Assembly: GCA_031546985.1 (NCBI GenBank)
Contig: JAVBJN010000017.1
Location: 1 to 64,000, forward strand
DNA length: 64,000 nucleotides
Source: JAVBJN01 sp031546985
GTDB lineage: Bacteria > Bacteroidota > Bacteroidia > Chitinophagales > Chitinophagaceae
Direction of reading: 5' to 3'
The notes under the pieces are model-generated. The model ran no database searches and was not told where the DNA came from. It worked only from the letters and a program-made list of their open reading frames with translations. The position numbers and the translations under genes were made by a program. Below, in pieces: positions 16,959-25,224 of this stretch; positions within the stretch are counted from its first letter, which is position 1, and every line of letters starts with the position of its first letter.

Positions 16959-18044
16959 TTACTTCTTACTCATCAGGTTTTTAGCTTCGATGCTCAGGGT
17001 AGCATGCGGTACGGCACGTAAACGGGCCTTATCGATGAGCTTACCGGTTACACGGCAAATACCGTAGGTTTTGTTTTCGATACGCACCATGGCTTTTTCC
17101 AGGTGATCGATAAACTGAATCTGGCGGCTGGCCAGTTGGTTCAGCTGCTCGCGCTCCATAGAAGCACCACCATCTTCGAGACTGGCGTATTTGTTCTCGG
17201 TATCATCCGTTCCGGATTCATCACGGCGGGTAATGAGCCCCTGGAGATAAGCCAGTTCTTTACGGGCGTTTTCCAGTTTTTTCAGGATAATTTCCTTAAA
17301 CTCCTGAAGCTCGGTATCACTATAGCGATAAACCGGACCAGAGCCTTGCTCAGGCGTATCTAACAAACTGCGAACGCCGGGCTGGTAACTTACCATGGTC
17401 TTGCTGTCATCATCTTCATCTTTCTGCACGGCAGATTTTCTGAATGCTACAACTTTCTCATTTCCCTGCGCAGCTGCTTTACGGGAAGCAGCCTTCGTTT
17501 CAGTTTTGGCTGCGGGCGCCGCCGGAGCTACTTTCTTTTTTTCCTCTTTTTTCACTATTTCCGAAACTTTAGGTTTTTCAACTGTTTTTACTGGTTCTTT
17601 CTTTGCGCCATTTGCCTTTGGGGGCACTTTGGCTGCGGGTACCGGTTTGGAAGCCACTGGTTTAGCTTTGGCAGGAGCTGCCTTGGCTGCAACAGGTTTT
17701 GGCGCCGGTGCTGCTTTTTTGGCCGGGGGAGCGGCTTTTTTAGCAACGGCTTTCTTGGCCGGTGTTTTGGTATCTGCTTTTTTTACTACTACTGCTTTTT
17801 TTGCGGGGGCGGCCTTTTTAACCGGTGCTGCTTTTTTCACTTCAGCTTTTTTTGCAGGAGCTGCCGCTTTCTTGGCGGGCGCTGGTGCTGCTTTTTTGGC
17901 TGGAGCGGCTTTTTTAGACACGGGTTTGGCTGATTTTGGCGCTGCTTTTTTTGCGGGTGCAGCCTTTTTGGCCGGCGCAACCGAAGTTTTGCTTGTAGTT
18001 TTAGATGTAACTTTTTTAGCAGCAGCTTTTTTTGTGGTAGCCAT
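16959..18044 (-). CDS. Histone-H1-like Lys/Ala/Pro-rich tail fused to a TraR/DksA-like domain
   Basis: A 361-residue fusion. Residues 1-145 are almost entirely AAPAKK-type repeats like a eukaryotic H1 tail or bacterial AlgP-type proteins. Residues about 145-230 are a charged linker with EDDD. Residues about 240-361 match the TraR/DksA family: a coiled coil (YSDTELQEFKEIILKKLEN) with acidic loop residues (GTDDTE), then the zinc-finger-like end (YGICRVTGKLIDKARLRAVPHAT). Only one cysteine remains, so the usual C4 zinc site is gone. DksA-family proteins bind RNA polymerase in the stringent response; the tail suggests nucleic-acid contact. It starts 4 bases after ileS, the Bacteroidota ileS-dksA order, and is followed by a strong terminator. 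Confidence 0.85.
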   Translation of the reverse strand: MATTKKAAAKKVTSKTTSKTSVAPAKKAAPAKKAAPKSAKPVSKKAAPAKKAAPAPAKKAAAPAKKAEVKKAAPVKKAAPAKKAVVVKKADTKTPAKKAVAKKAAPPAKKAAPAPKPVAAKAAPAKAKPVASKPVPAAKVPPKANGAKKEPVKTVEKPKVSEIVKKEEKKKVAPAAPAAKTETKAASRKAAAQGNEKVVAFRKSAVQKDEDDDSKTMVSYQPGVRSLLDTPEQGSGPVYRYSDTELQEFKEIILKKLENARKELAYLQGLITRRDESGTDDTENKYASLEDGGASMEREQLNQLASRQIQFIDHLEKAMVRIENKTYGICRVTGKLIDKARLRAVPHATLSIEAKNLMSKK

Positions 18045-18048
18045 CGCT

Positions 18049-21000
18049 TCAGGAATTTTTTGTGATCAAAACTTTTATGTTAGTGTCGTTGACCTCTACC
18101 TCCGTACCCTCTTGTAATTCAGGTACCATTTCAATCCTATCTGCCAGCAACTCCAAACAAATATAACGATTAAACTGATTTATTGCTGATATAAGTTCTT
18201 CGGTTTCAGAGATTTTTACATTGATACGATCTGTCAGATCTAATCCGCTATCTTTCCTTATCTTCTGAATCCGGTTCACCAATTCGCGTGCATTACCCTC
18301 GGCCTGCAACTCCGGACTAATGGTAATATCGAGTGCCAGGGTAAGACTACCCTTACTGGCTACGGCCCATCCCGGAATGTCTTCTGCTATGATCTCAACT
18401 TCTTCGAGTTTTACTTCTACAGGTTCATTATCAACCTGTACGGTGTAAGTTTTGTTTTGCTCGATGTTGCGGATATCATCCTGGGTAAACGCGCTGATGG
18501 CAGCAGCCACCGCTTTCATTTTACCTCCCAGACGGGCGCCCAGCAATTTAAAATTGGGCTTTACCTTTTTATGGATAACGCCTTCGGATTCCGAAATATA
18601 TTGAAATTCCTTTACATTCACCTCTGTTTTGATCAATTCTTCTACTTTTTCCAGCTGTTCTTTCATCAGCGGGTTCAAAACAGGAATCAATACCTTCTGT
18701 AATGGCTGTCTTACCTTGATGTTCACCTTCTTACGCAAAGACAGTACCAAAGATGAAGCATCCTGGGCCAGTTGCATACGATCTTCCAAAGATTCGTCGA
18801 TCAGCCCCATATTCGGTTTAGGGAACAGGCTCAGGTGAACAGACGAAGCAGTTTCCCTGCCGGTTACTTTATTGAGGTTATTGAACAACCAATCGGCAAA
18901 GAACGGCGATACCGGGGCTATCATTTTACTGATGGCTTCGAGACACTCATACAGGGTTTGGTAGGCGCAGATCTTATCGTGCTCATACTCGCCTTTCCAG
19001 AACCGGCGGCGGCAAAGACGCACGTACCAGTTGCTAAGGTGCTCATCTACAAATTCTTCTATCAGGCGACCTGCGATGGTAGGTTCGTAACCATCCAATG
19101 CGTCGTTTACCTTTTTAATAAGGGTATGCAGACTGGAAAGTACCCACTGGTCTATTTCCGGACGTTCCTGCACCGGCACATAAGCCTCGCTGAACGTAAA
19201 CTTATCTACGTTGGCGTATAATGCAAAGAACTGGTAGGTATTGTATAAGGTACCAAAGAACTTGCGTTGTATTTCTTTTACACCCTCCAGGTCAAAGCGC
19301 AGGCTATCCCACGGAGAAGCATTGGTAATGAGGTACCAGCGGGTAGCATCGGCACTGTAAGTATCGATCGTCGTAAACGGATCTATCACATTACCCTTGC
19401 TCTTACTCATCTTATTGCCATTCTTATCGAGTACCAGACCGGTGCTGAGTACGTTTTTATACGCTACACTATCGAACAGCATTGCTGCGATGGCGTGCAG
19501 GGTATAAAACCAGCCACGGGTTTGGTCTACACCTTCGGCGATAAAGTCGGCAGGAAAAACGTTTCCGTTATCTACTTCGGCTTTATTCTCAAAGGGATAG
19601 TGCCATTGGGCATAAGGCATAGCGCCGGAATCGAACCACACGTCTATCAGATCGGGCTCACGGCGCATAGGCGTACCCATAGCGCTTACCAGCACGATAT
19701 CGTCTACAAACGGTTTGTGCAGATCGGAAGTAAGGTTGTCGATATTGGTATCTGCCGGCATTACACCTGCAGCTACGGCTTTCTCCAGCTCGGCCTTCAG
19801 CTCTTCGATAGAGCCAATGCATTTTTCTTCGCTGCCATCCTCTGTGCGCCAAACCGGTAGTGGAGTACCCCAATAACGGCTGCGGCTCAGGTTCCAGTCT
19901 ACCAGGTTCTCCAGCCAGTTGCCAAAACGGCCTGTACCGGTGCTCTCTGGTTTCCAGTTAATGGTCTTGTTCAGCTCCACCATCCTGTCTTTTACGGCAG
20001 TAACCTTAATAAACCAGGCATCCAAAGGATAATAAAGTACTGGTTTATCGGTACGCCAGCAGTGGGGATAGCTGTGTTCGTATTTTTCTACCTTAAAGGC
20101 ACGGTTTTCTTTCTTCAGTTTTACGCAGATGTCCACATTTACATCCACATAATTGGGTTCATCCTTATAGTCTTTCACAAAACGGCCCGAGAACTCGCCC
20201 AGCCCGTCGATGAATTTACCTTCACGGTCTACCGTAATAAGGATACCCAGGTTGTTTTTCTGCCCTACGCGATAATCGTCTGCACCAAAAGCAGGCGCAG
20301 TGTGCACGATACCAGTACCATCTTCGGTGGTTACAAAGTCGCCAACGATTACACGGAACGGATCGCCACCCGATACTTCACTGCTGTTGCCTTCGAATGG
20401 CAGCAACTGATCGTAACGCAGGCCTTCGAGCTCGCTACCTTTCCAGGTGGCGGTTATTTTCCAGGGCACCAGTTTGTCGCCCTCTGCATAAGCTTCAAAA
20501 TCAGCGGCTTCGGCTTCGGCTTTGAAATATTTACCCAATAAGGTTTTGGCCATGATTACATTAACCGGTACATGTAAGTAGGGGTTAAAGGTTTTCACAA
20601 GCACATAATCGATATCGGGGCCTACGGTTAAACCCAGGTTGCCCGGTAGTGTCCACGGTGTGGTAGTCCATGCCATGAAGAACACTTCTTTATTGTGCTC
20701 ACCGGCGTGTTTGCTGCCCAGCCAGCTTACTGCAGCCAGCTCTTTCATCTGACGGGCCATTTTCTCATGCTCAGGATTGGTATCGCTGAGGCGGAACATG
20801 GCTACGCAGGTGGTATCTTTTACATCTCTGTAAGTACCTGGCATGTTAAGCTCGTGCGAACTTAAACCTGTACCCGCAGCAGGGCTGTAGGGTTGAATGC
20901 TTTTGCTCTTATAAAGGAACCCTTTGGCATACAACTGCTTAAGCAGCCACCAAAGACTCTCAATGTATTTATTATCGAAGGTGATATATGGATCGCTGAG

Positions 21001-21435
21001 GTCTACCCAATAGCCAATACGGCGGGTAAGCTCATCCCACTTATCCTTATACTCCATTACCGCCTCGCGGCAGGTTTTATTGTACTCGGCTACCGAAATG
21101 GTTTTTCCGATATCTTCTTTGGTAATACCCAGTTTCTTTTCCACGCCCAGCTCTACGGGCAAGCCATGCGTATCCCAGCCGGCTTTCCGCTTAACCTGGA
21201 AATCCTGCATGGTTTTGTAACGGCAAAAGAGATCTTTAAGGGTACGGGAAATAACGTGGTGGATGCCGGGCATGCCATTGGCACTGGGCGGACCCTCATA
21301 AAAAACGAAGCTGGGGCGTCCTTCCCTTTCTGACACACTCTTTTGAAAAGTCTGCTCTTCCTCCCACTTAGCCAGCACTTGCTGCTCTATAGCGGGCATA
21401 TTCAATTGGGTAAATTCCTGATAACGGTTGGTCAT
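18049..21435 (-). CDS. ileS: Isoleucyl-tRNA synthetase
   Basis: A 1128-residue class I synthetase that charges tRNA-Ile and edits valine. The HIGH-type motif is PGIHH at residues 56-60, and KMSKSKGN lies near residue 675. The CP1 editing domain sits between them, with its TTPWTLPGN and threonine-rich patch. Size and sequence style (AGWDTHGLPVELGVEKKLGI, a long C-terminal domain ending LITKNS) are those of the larger, eukaryote-like IleRS form common in Bacteroidota, a form often insensitive to mupirocin in other species. The DksA-like gene follows 4 bases later on the same strand. A TAACTTTG promoter element lies 39 bases upstream. Confidence 0.97.
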   Translation of the reverse strand: MTNRYQEFTQLNMPAIEQQVLAKWEEEQTFQKSVSEREGRPSFVFYEGPPSANGMPGIHHVISRTLKDLFCRYKTMQDFQVKRKAGWDTHGLPVELGVEKKLGITKEDIGKTISVAEYNKTCREAVMEYKDKWDELTRRIGYWVDLSDPYITFDNKYIESLWWLLKQLYAKGFLYKSKSIQPYSPAAGTGLSSHELNMPGTYRDVKDTTCVAMFRLSDTNPEHEKMARQMKELAAVSWLGSKHAGEHNKEVFFMAWTTTPWTLPGNLGLTVGPDIDYVLVKTFNPYLHVPVNVIMAKTLLGKYFKAEAEAADFEAYAEGDKLVPWKITATWKGSELEGLRYDQLLPFEGNSSEVSGGDPFRVIVGDFVTTEDGTGIVHTAPAFGADDYRVGQKNNLGILITVDREGKFIDGLGEFSGRFVKDYKDEPNYVDVNVDICVKLKKENRAFKVEKYEHSYPHCWRTDKPVLYYPLDAWFIKVTAVKDRMVELNKTINWKPESTGTGRFGNWLENLVDWNLSRSRYWGTPLPVWRTEDGSEEKCIGSIEELKAELEKAVAAGVMPADTNIDNLTSDLHKPFVDDIVLVSAMGTPMRREPDLIDVWFDSGAMPYAQWHYPFENKAEVDNGNVFPADFIAEGVDQTRGWFYTLHAIAAMLFDSVAYKNVLSTGLVLDKNGNKMSKSKGNVIDPFTTIDTYSADATRWYLITNASPWDSLRFDLEGVKEIQRKFFGTLYNTYQFFALYANVDKFTFSEAYVPVQERPEIDQWVLSSLHTLIKKVNDALDGYEPTIAGRLIEEFVDEHLSNWYVRLCRRRFWKGEYEHDKICAYQTLYECLEAISKMIAPVSPFFADWLFNNLNKVTGRETASSVHLSLFPKPNMGLIDESLEDRMQLAQDASSLVLSLRKKVNIKVRQPLQKVLIPVLNPLMKEQLEKVEELIKTEVNVKEFQYISESEGVIHKKVKPNFKLLGARLGGKMKAVAAAISAFTQDDIRNIEQNKTYTVQVDNEPVEVKLEEVEIIAEDIPGWAVASKGSLTLALDITISPELQAEGNARELVNRIQKIRKDSGLDLTDRINVKISETEELISAINQFNRYICLELLADRIEMVPELQEGTEVEVNDTNIKVLITKNS

Positions 21436-21473
21436 ATGCTAAAACAATCCCGGGAATATATTAAAAATGGTGG

Positions 21474-21481
21474 CAAAGTTA
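21474..21481 (-). promoter_or_regulatory. Predicted -7 promoter element for ileS
   Basis: On the minus strand this reads TAACTTTG, a full match to TAnnTTTG, 39 bases upstream of the ileS ATG. No clear -33 box was found. Confidence 0.45.
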
Positions 21482-21650
21482 GGAAAAATAATGCAGTTCT
21501 GCTTTTTACCCGGCCGGGCCAACACTTTCAGCCCCCACCCTGTCTATGTATAAACACTACCTACCCACAGTACAAATACTTTTTAATTTTTTATTTAACA
21601 TAAAGGTAAAGTCCGTAATTTGAGAATTGTTCCCCCCTAAACTACAGATC

Positions 21651-23885
21651 ATGAAGTCATTAGTAAAGATATGGTGTTGGGCCATCTGTTTGTTTGCCAC
21701 CGGCGATCTAGCAGCACAAACCACAGCCAATATCTGCCCGCCGATATATTACGCCCAGCGAAACATTACTGCAACCTTCGACTCTGTGTGTCCGGGCCAA
21801 TGCACTTCTCTTTCTTACTCAGCCATTATAGACAGCTCCAGCAAAAAAGGCACGAACGCCTACCGGGTAGACAGTATCGGTTTTGTCGATTACGGATACA
21901 ATGGTGGTACGCCTGCCGGTATTACGATAGATGATACCTGGAGTCCCAACATAACCCTGCCTTTCTCGTTTTGCTACTTTAACAATAAATACAACGCCAT
22001 ATCGGTAGGCGCCAATGGCCAGGTGACTTTTAACTCCCAACCGGCATCCAACCCTTTCGACATTCCCAATATCGGGGCAGCACCCGTAAATAATGTGGCC
22101 ATTAACAATGCTATTTTTGTGTGGCACGACATATACCCGCAACCCGCTGTGGGTGGCAGCATTTATTACAACACTTATGGCACTGCGCCCTGCCGCACTT
22201 TTGTGGTAACCTGGGATAGCATAGGCCTGTTTAGCTGTACCACTTCGCGCTCCTCGTTCCAGATTGCGCTGCATGAAAACACCAATGTGATAGACATTAG
22301 CGTAAAGCGCCGCGACCAATGCCCCGGTACTACCAACAGCTGGATTCCCTATACCATCATTGGTATTCAGAACAGTACGGGCACCAATGCCTATGTACCA
22401 CCAGGCTATAATTACGCTGGTGGCAACGCATATTCTGTATACAACAGGGCATTCCGGTTTTCGCCCATTGCAGGCACCAGTTACTCGCCCCCGACTTATG
22501 TATGGCGCGATCTGAGCGGCGCACAAATCGGTACCGGCCAGTCCTTAACCGTATGCCCTACCCAGGAAACCACTTACATAGGCGAGGCTAAAATGTTTTA
22601 CAACTGCGATACGGCCATTGTAAAAGACACGTTTACCGTATACATGAAAAAGGGTGTAAAGGCAGAGTTTACCACGTCTGTAAACTTTGCATGCGGTATA
22701 GATTCGGTAACCGTTTACAACCACTCTACAGGTGCATTGAGTAACCTGTGGCTTTGGGGCGATGGCAGTGGCGGCTACAACGACAGCGCCTCGGTATTGC
22801 ACCAATACACCAGCCAGAGCATTTACAACATTACCCTGGTAGCGCAGGCTGCCGGCTGTAAGGATACTATGATAAAACAGGTAGACCTTCGGCACCCACT
22901 GCAAGCGGTAATTGAACCAGACGATGATTCGGTATGCCAGCACAGCACCATTACCTTTAACTCCAACTCGGTAGGCGTTATTACCCGATACGACTGGGAT
23001 TTTGACGATGGCGCCACGGCCACCGGCCAGATAGTGCAGCACACTTATAACACACCCGGCTACTATACCGTAAAACTAATGATACAGGATACCGTGGGCT
23101 GCCACGATACCGGTTATGTAAACATTGTGGTAGACCCAACCACTTCGTCTGACTTTACCGTTACCGACTCTAATTTCTGCGTGGGGCAACCCATTGCTGT
23201 GCGGGGCGAGGTATCGGAACCGTACGACAGCGTTGTATGGAATTTTGGCGATGGCCGATTTGTAAAAGACCGGCAATCAGTAACGCACACCTACGATTTT
23301 CCGGGCACGTACACTTTACGCTACAGCAGCTTTTTCAGGATATGTGATGATACCTATTTGGATAAGCAAATTGTTGTAAAACCTCACCCTGAGGTAAACC
23401 TGGGTGAGGATACGGTATACTGCCCCGGCGAGCCCGCCATATTCCTGAGCGATAAAAACCCGCATGGCCCTACCGCCAGCTACCGGTGGAACACGCAGGT
23501 GCCCAACAAATCCATTTCGGTAACATCGCCCGACATCTACTGGCTTACGGTTACAGAAGACGGGTGCAGCACCACCGATTCGATATGGGTAAAAAGAGGC
23601 TGCTACCTCGATATGCCCAACAGCTTTACCCCTAATGGTGATGGATTGAATGACTACTTTATTCCCCGCCAGTTGCAATCGATGAACCTTACCAGTTTTA
23701 AAATGCAACTGTTTAACCGCTGGGGGCAAAAGGTGTTTGAAGGCAATGGTTTCGATGGCCGCGGATGGGATGGTAAACTGAACGATATAGCCCAGCCTAC
23801 CGGTGCATACATTTATTTGATTGACGTACGCTTCCGGAACGGAGCAGAAGAACATTTTCAGGGTACGGTAACCTTATTGCGATAA
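21651..23885 (+). CDS. Secreted PKD-domain protein with gliding-motility-type C-terminal tail
   Basis: A 744-residue exported protein. The start at 21651 gives a signal peptide ending LAAQ near residue 24; codons further upstream are leader. The first 300 residues are beta-rich and of unknown family. Three PKD-like domains follow, marked by LWLWGDGSG, YDWDFDDGATA and VVWNFGDG with HxY turns. The last 85 residues are the gliding-motility-associated C-terminal domain (MPNSFTPNGDGLNDYF, LFNRWGQKVFE, GWDGKL, GAYIYLIDV, GTVTLLR), a type B T9SS export signal. It is therefore probably exported by T9SS to the cell surface or medium, likely an adhesin. Monocistronic, with a strong terminator downstream. 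Confidence 0.88.
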   Translation: MKSLVKIWCWAICLFATGDLAAQTTANICPPIYYAQRNITATFDSVCPGQCTSLSYSAIIDSSSKKGTNAYRVDSIGFVDYGYNGGTPAGITIDDTWSPNITLPFSFCYFNNKYNAISVGANGQVTFNSQPASNPFDIPNIGAAPVNNVAINNAIFVWHDIYPQPAVGGSIYYNTYGTAPCRTFVVTWDSIGLFSCTTSRSSFQIALHENTNVIDISVKRRDQCPGTTNSWIPYTIIGIQNSTGTNAYVPPGYNYAGGNAYSVYNRAFRFSPIAGTSYSPPTYVWRDLSGAQIGTGQSLTVCPTQETTYIGEAKMFYNCDTAIVKDTFTVYMKKGVKAEFTTSVNFACGIDSVTVYNHSTGALSNLWLWGDGSGGYNDSASVLHQYTSQSIYNITLVAQAAGCKDTMIKQVDLRHPLQAVIEPDDDSVCQHSTITFNSNSVGVITRYDWDFDDGATATGQIVQHTYNTPGYYTVKLMIQDTVGCHDTGYVNIVVDPTTSSDFTVTDSNFCVGQPIAVRGEVSEPYDSVVWNFGDGRFVKDRQSVTHTYDFPGTYTLRYSSFFRICDDTYLDKQIVVKPHPEVNLGEDTVYCPGEPAIFLSDKNPHGPTASYRWNTQVPNKSISVTSPDIYWLTVTEDGCSTTDSIWVKRGCYLDMPNSFTPNGDGLNDYFIPRQLQSMNLTSFKMQLFNRWGQKVFEGNGFDGRGWDGKLNDIAQPTGAYIYLIDVRFRNGAEEHFQGTVTLLR

Positions 23886-23907
23886 GTCAAAATACCTTAC
23901 CAGAGAT

Positions 23908-23945
23908 AAAACCCCGCAGCCATTGTAACTGCGGGGTTTTATTTT
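23908..23945 (+). terminator. Intrinsic terminator after the PKD protein gene
   Basis: A 12-bp perfect stem (AAAACCCCGCAG with CTGCGGGGTTTT) and a 9-base loop, followed by ATTTTG. Confidence 0.9.
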
Positions 23946-23996
23946 GAATAAAATTTAATATATTTAATCTACGACTTAAATCAACCGAAAGAATTT

Positions 23997-24419
23997 ATGA
24001 AAAGTAAAATGTTCATACCCGCAATGCTGTATTGCTGCTTCGCCACGGCTTCTTATGCCCAAACAGCGCCTAAATCAGTCTTAATAGTAGAAGCTGGTGA
24101 AACAGCAAGGCTCATCCCCTCCGGATCGCCGGCTGCCGAAACCTGGTTTAATACCCATATCTCCGTTTTAATGGACAATAAGAATAAACGGCTGGGGGTT
24201 GCTTTTAAACAAAAAGCCAACGGTTCAATAAAGCTACGCGTAGTCGACAAAGCGGGTGTTGAAGTGGATAAAACAACCCTGGGCTGCACCCCCGCCATTT
24301 ATTGGGAAACTCCTTTTAATTACGCCAAAGAGCAATATGTGGTTGAAGCCAGTTTTACCGTTGCCGGCACCAGCACTGGCCCCTTGCACACCGCAAGCTA
24401 TACTTTCCGCTGCAAGTAA
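23997..24419 (+). CDS. Small secreted protein of unknown function
   Basis: A 140-residue protein with a clear signal peptide (MKSKMFIPAMLYCCFATASYA, cut near residue 21) followed by a compact beta-rich domain. Two cysteines (in TLGCTPA and FRCK) could form a disulfide in the periplasm or outside. I do not recognise the family. It stands alone between the PKD protein and the first fibre module, with its own upstream region (AT-rich, TATATTTA at about 23958). A T9SS tail is absent, so it probably stays in the periplasm or is exported by another route. Confidence 0.65.
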   Translation: MKSKMFIPAMLYCCFATASYAQTAPKSVLIVEAGETARLIPSGSPAAETWFNTHISVLMDNKNKRLGVAFKQKANGSIKLRVVDKAGVEVDKTTLGCTPAIYWETPFNYAKEQYVVEASFTVAGTSTGPLHTASYTFRCK

Positions 24420-24449
24420 AATGTAGTCTTGCAGCTATATCCTTTCCTA

Positions 24450-24483
24450 AACCATCTGCACGCTCATTAGCCTACAGATGGTT
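24450..24483. repeat. 9-bp inverted repeat with 16-base loop
   Basis: AACCATCTG and CAGATGGTT lie 30 bases after the small secreted protein stop codon. No T run follows, so a terminator role is uncertain. The rest of 24420-24681 is AT-rich, with a direct repeat AATAGCTAT (24648-24656 and 24673-24681) just before the next start codon. Confidence 0.45.
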
Positions 24484-24681
24484 ATGCCACACCTATCCCT
24501 CTCACACGACAGAAGTATAAAGCCATCGTATCTCATTTTCCGGAAACGGCCATGCCATATTGGTCGGCACAAAGGATATACTAATCATTTCATTATTACA
24601 AATGATAAAATTTAAAATCATAAAAAAAACATAACTAAATGTTTATTAATAGCTATCTTAATACGATAACACTAAATAGCT

Positions 24682-25200
24682 ATGATGAAAAAAAATTTAT
24701 CCGCTGGCCTTTTGCTTGTCTTTTGCGGCGTGGTTTCCGCAAGAGCGCAAGGCATTCCCGGCACCCTAAACGCTGCAGGAGGGGCTGCAGTGGTGAACAA
24801 CAATGTGTATGAATGGTCGGTAGCCGAAATGGCGCTGGTAACTACCTTTTCGGGCAGCAATATTGCGCTTACCCAGGGCGTACTGCAACCGATGGAGCCC
24901 ACCGGCACATCCGTTACCGATGTAAACTGGTTTAAACAACATTTTACGCTGTATCCCAACCCCGCACAAAACCGCATTAACCTCAATTGCAACATTAAAC
25001 AATCGGGCAAACTCACCTTGCGTATTACCGATGTAGTGGGCCGTGAGATGCAACGGAAGCAGTACGATCTGCAAGCGGGCAGCACAGAGGTACCGGTAGA
25101 TATTTCAACACTCCTTACCGGCAACTACCTGCTCGAAATGTTTTTTAACAACGCGGGCAGTAACTACAACACCACCTACAAATTTCAGAAACAAGACTAA
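24682..25200 (+). CDS. Small T9SS-exported protein, first gene of fibre module A
   Basis: A 172-residue protein. Signal peptide to about residue 23 (VSARAQ). The next 45 residues are a conserved beta unit with TLNAAGGAAVVNNNVYEWSV and LTQGVLQP. A T9SS type A sorting domain ends the protein (FTLYPNPAQNRINL, TDVVGREM, LLTGNYLLEM, YKFQKQD). It has the same layout as the gene at 27426-27938, and the two share TLNAAGG, YEWSV and TQGVLQP. It lies 24 bases before the collagen-repeat protein, so the pair is probably one operon. Function is unknown. Surface location follows from the tail; a cap or anchor for the partner fibre is a guess. Confidence 0.8.
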   Translation: MMKKNLSAGLLLVFCGVVSARAQGIPGTLNAAGGAAVVNNNVYEWSVAEMALVTTFSGSNIALTQGVLQPMEPTGTSVTDVNWFKQHFTLYPNPAQNRINLNCNIKQSGKLTLRITDVVGREMQRKQYDLQAGSTEVPVDISTLLTGNYLLEMFFNNAGSNYNTTYKFQKQD

Positions 25201-25224
25201 TCCTCAGAAAAAGACGACCAAGAC

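Noticed and set aside
17395..18117. A plus-strand frame rich in Ala/Phe/Gly opposite the H1-like tail
   Set aside because: It is produced by the repetitive AAPAKK codons on the other strand and lacks any protein signature.
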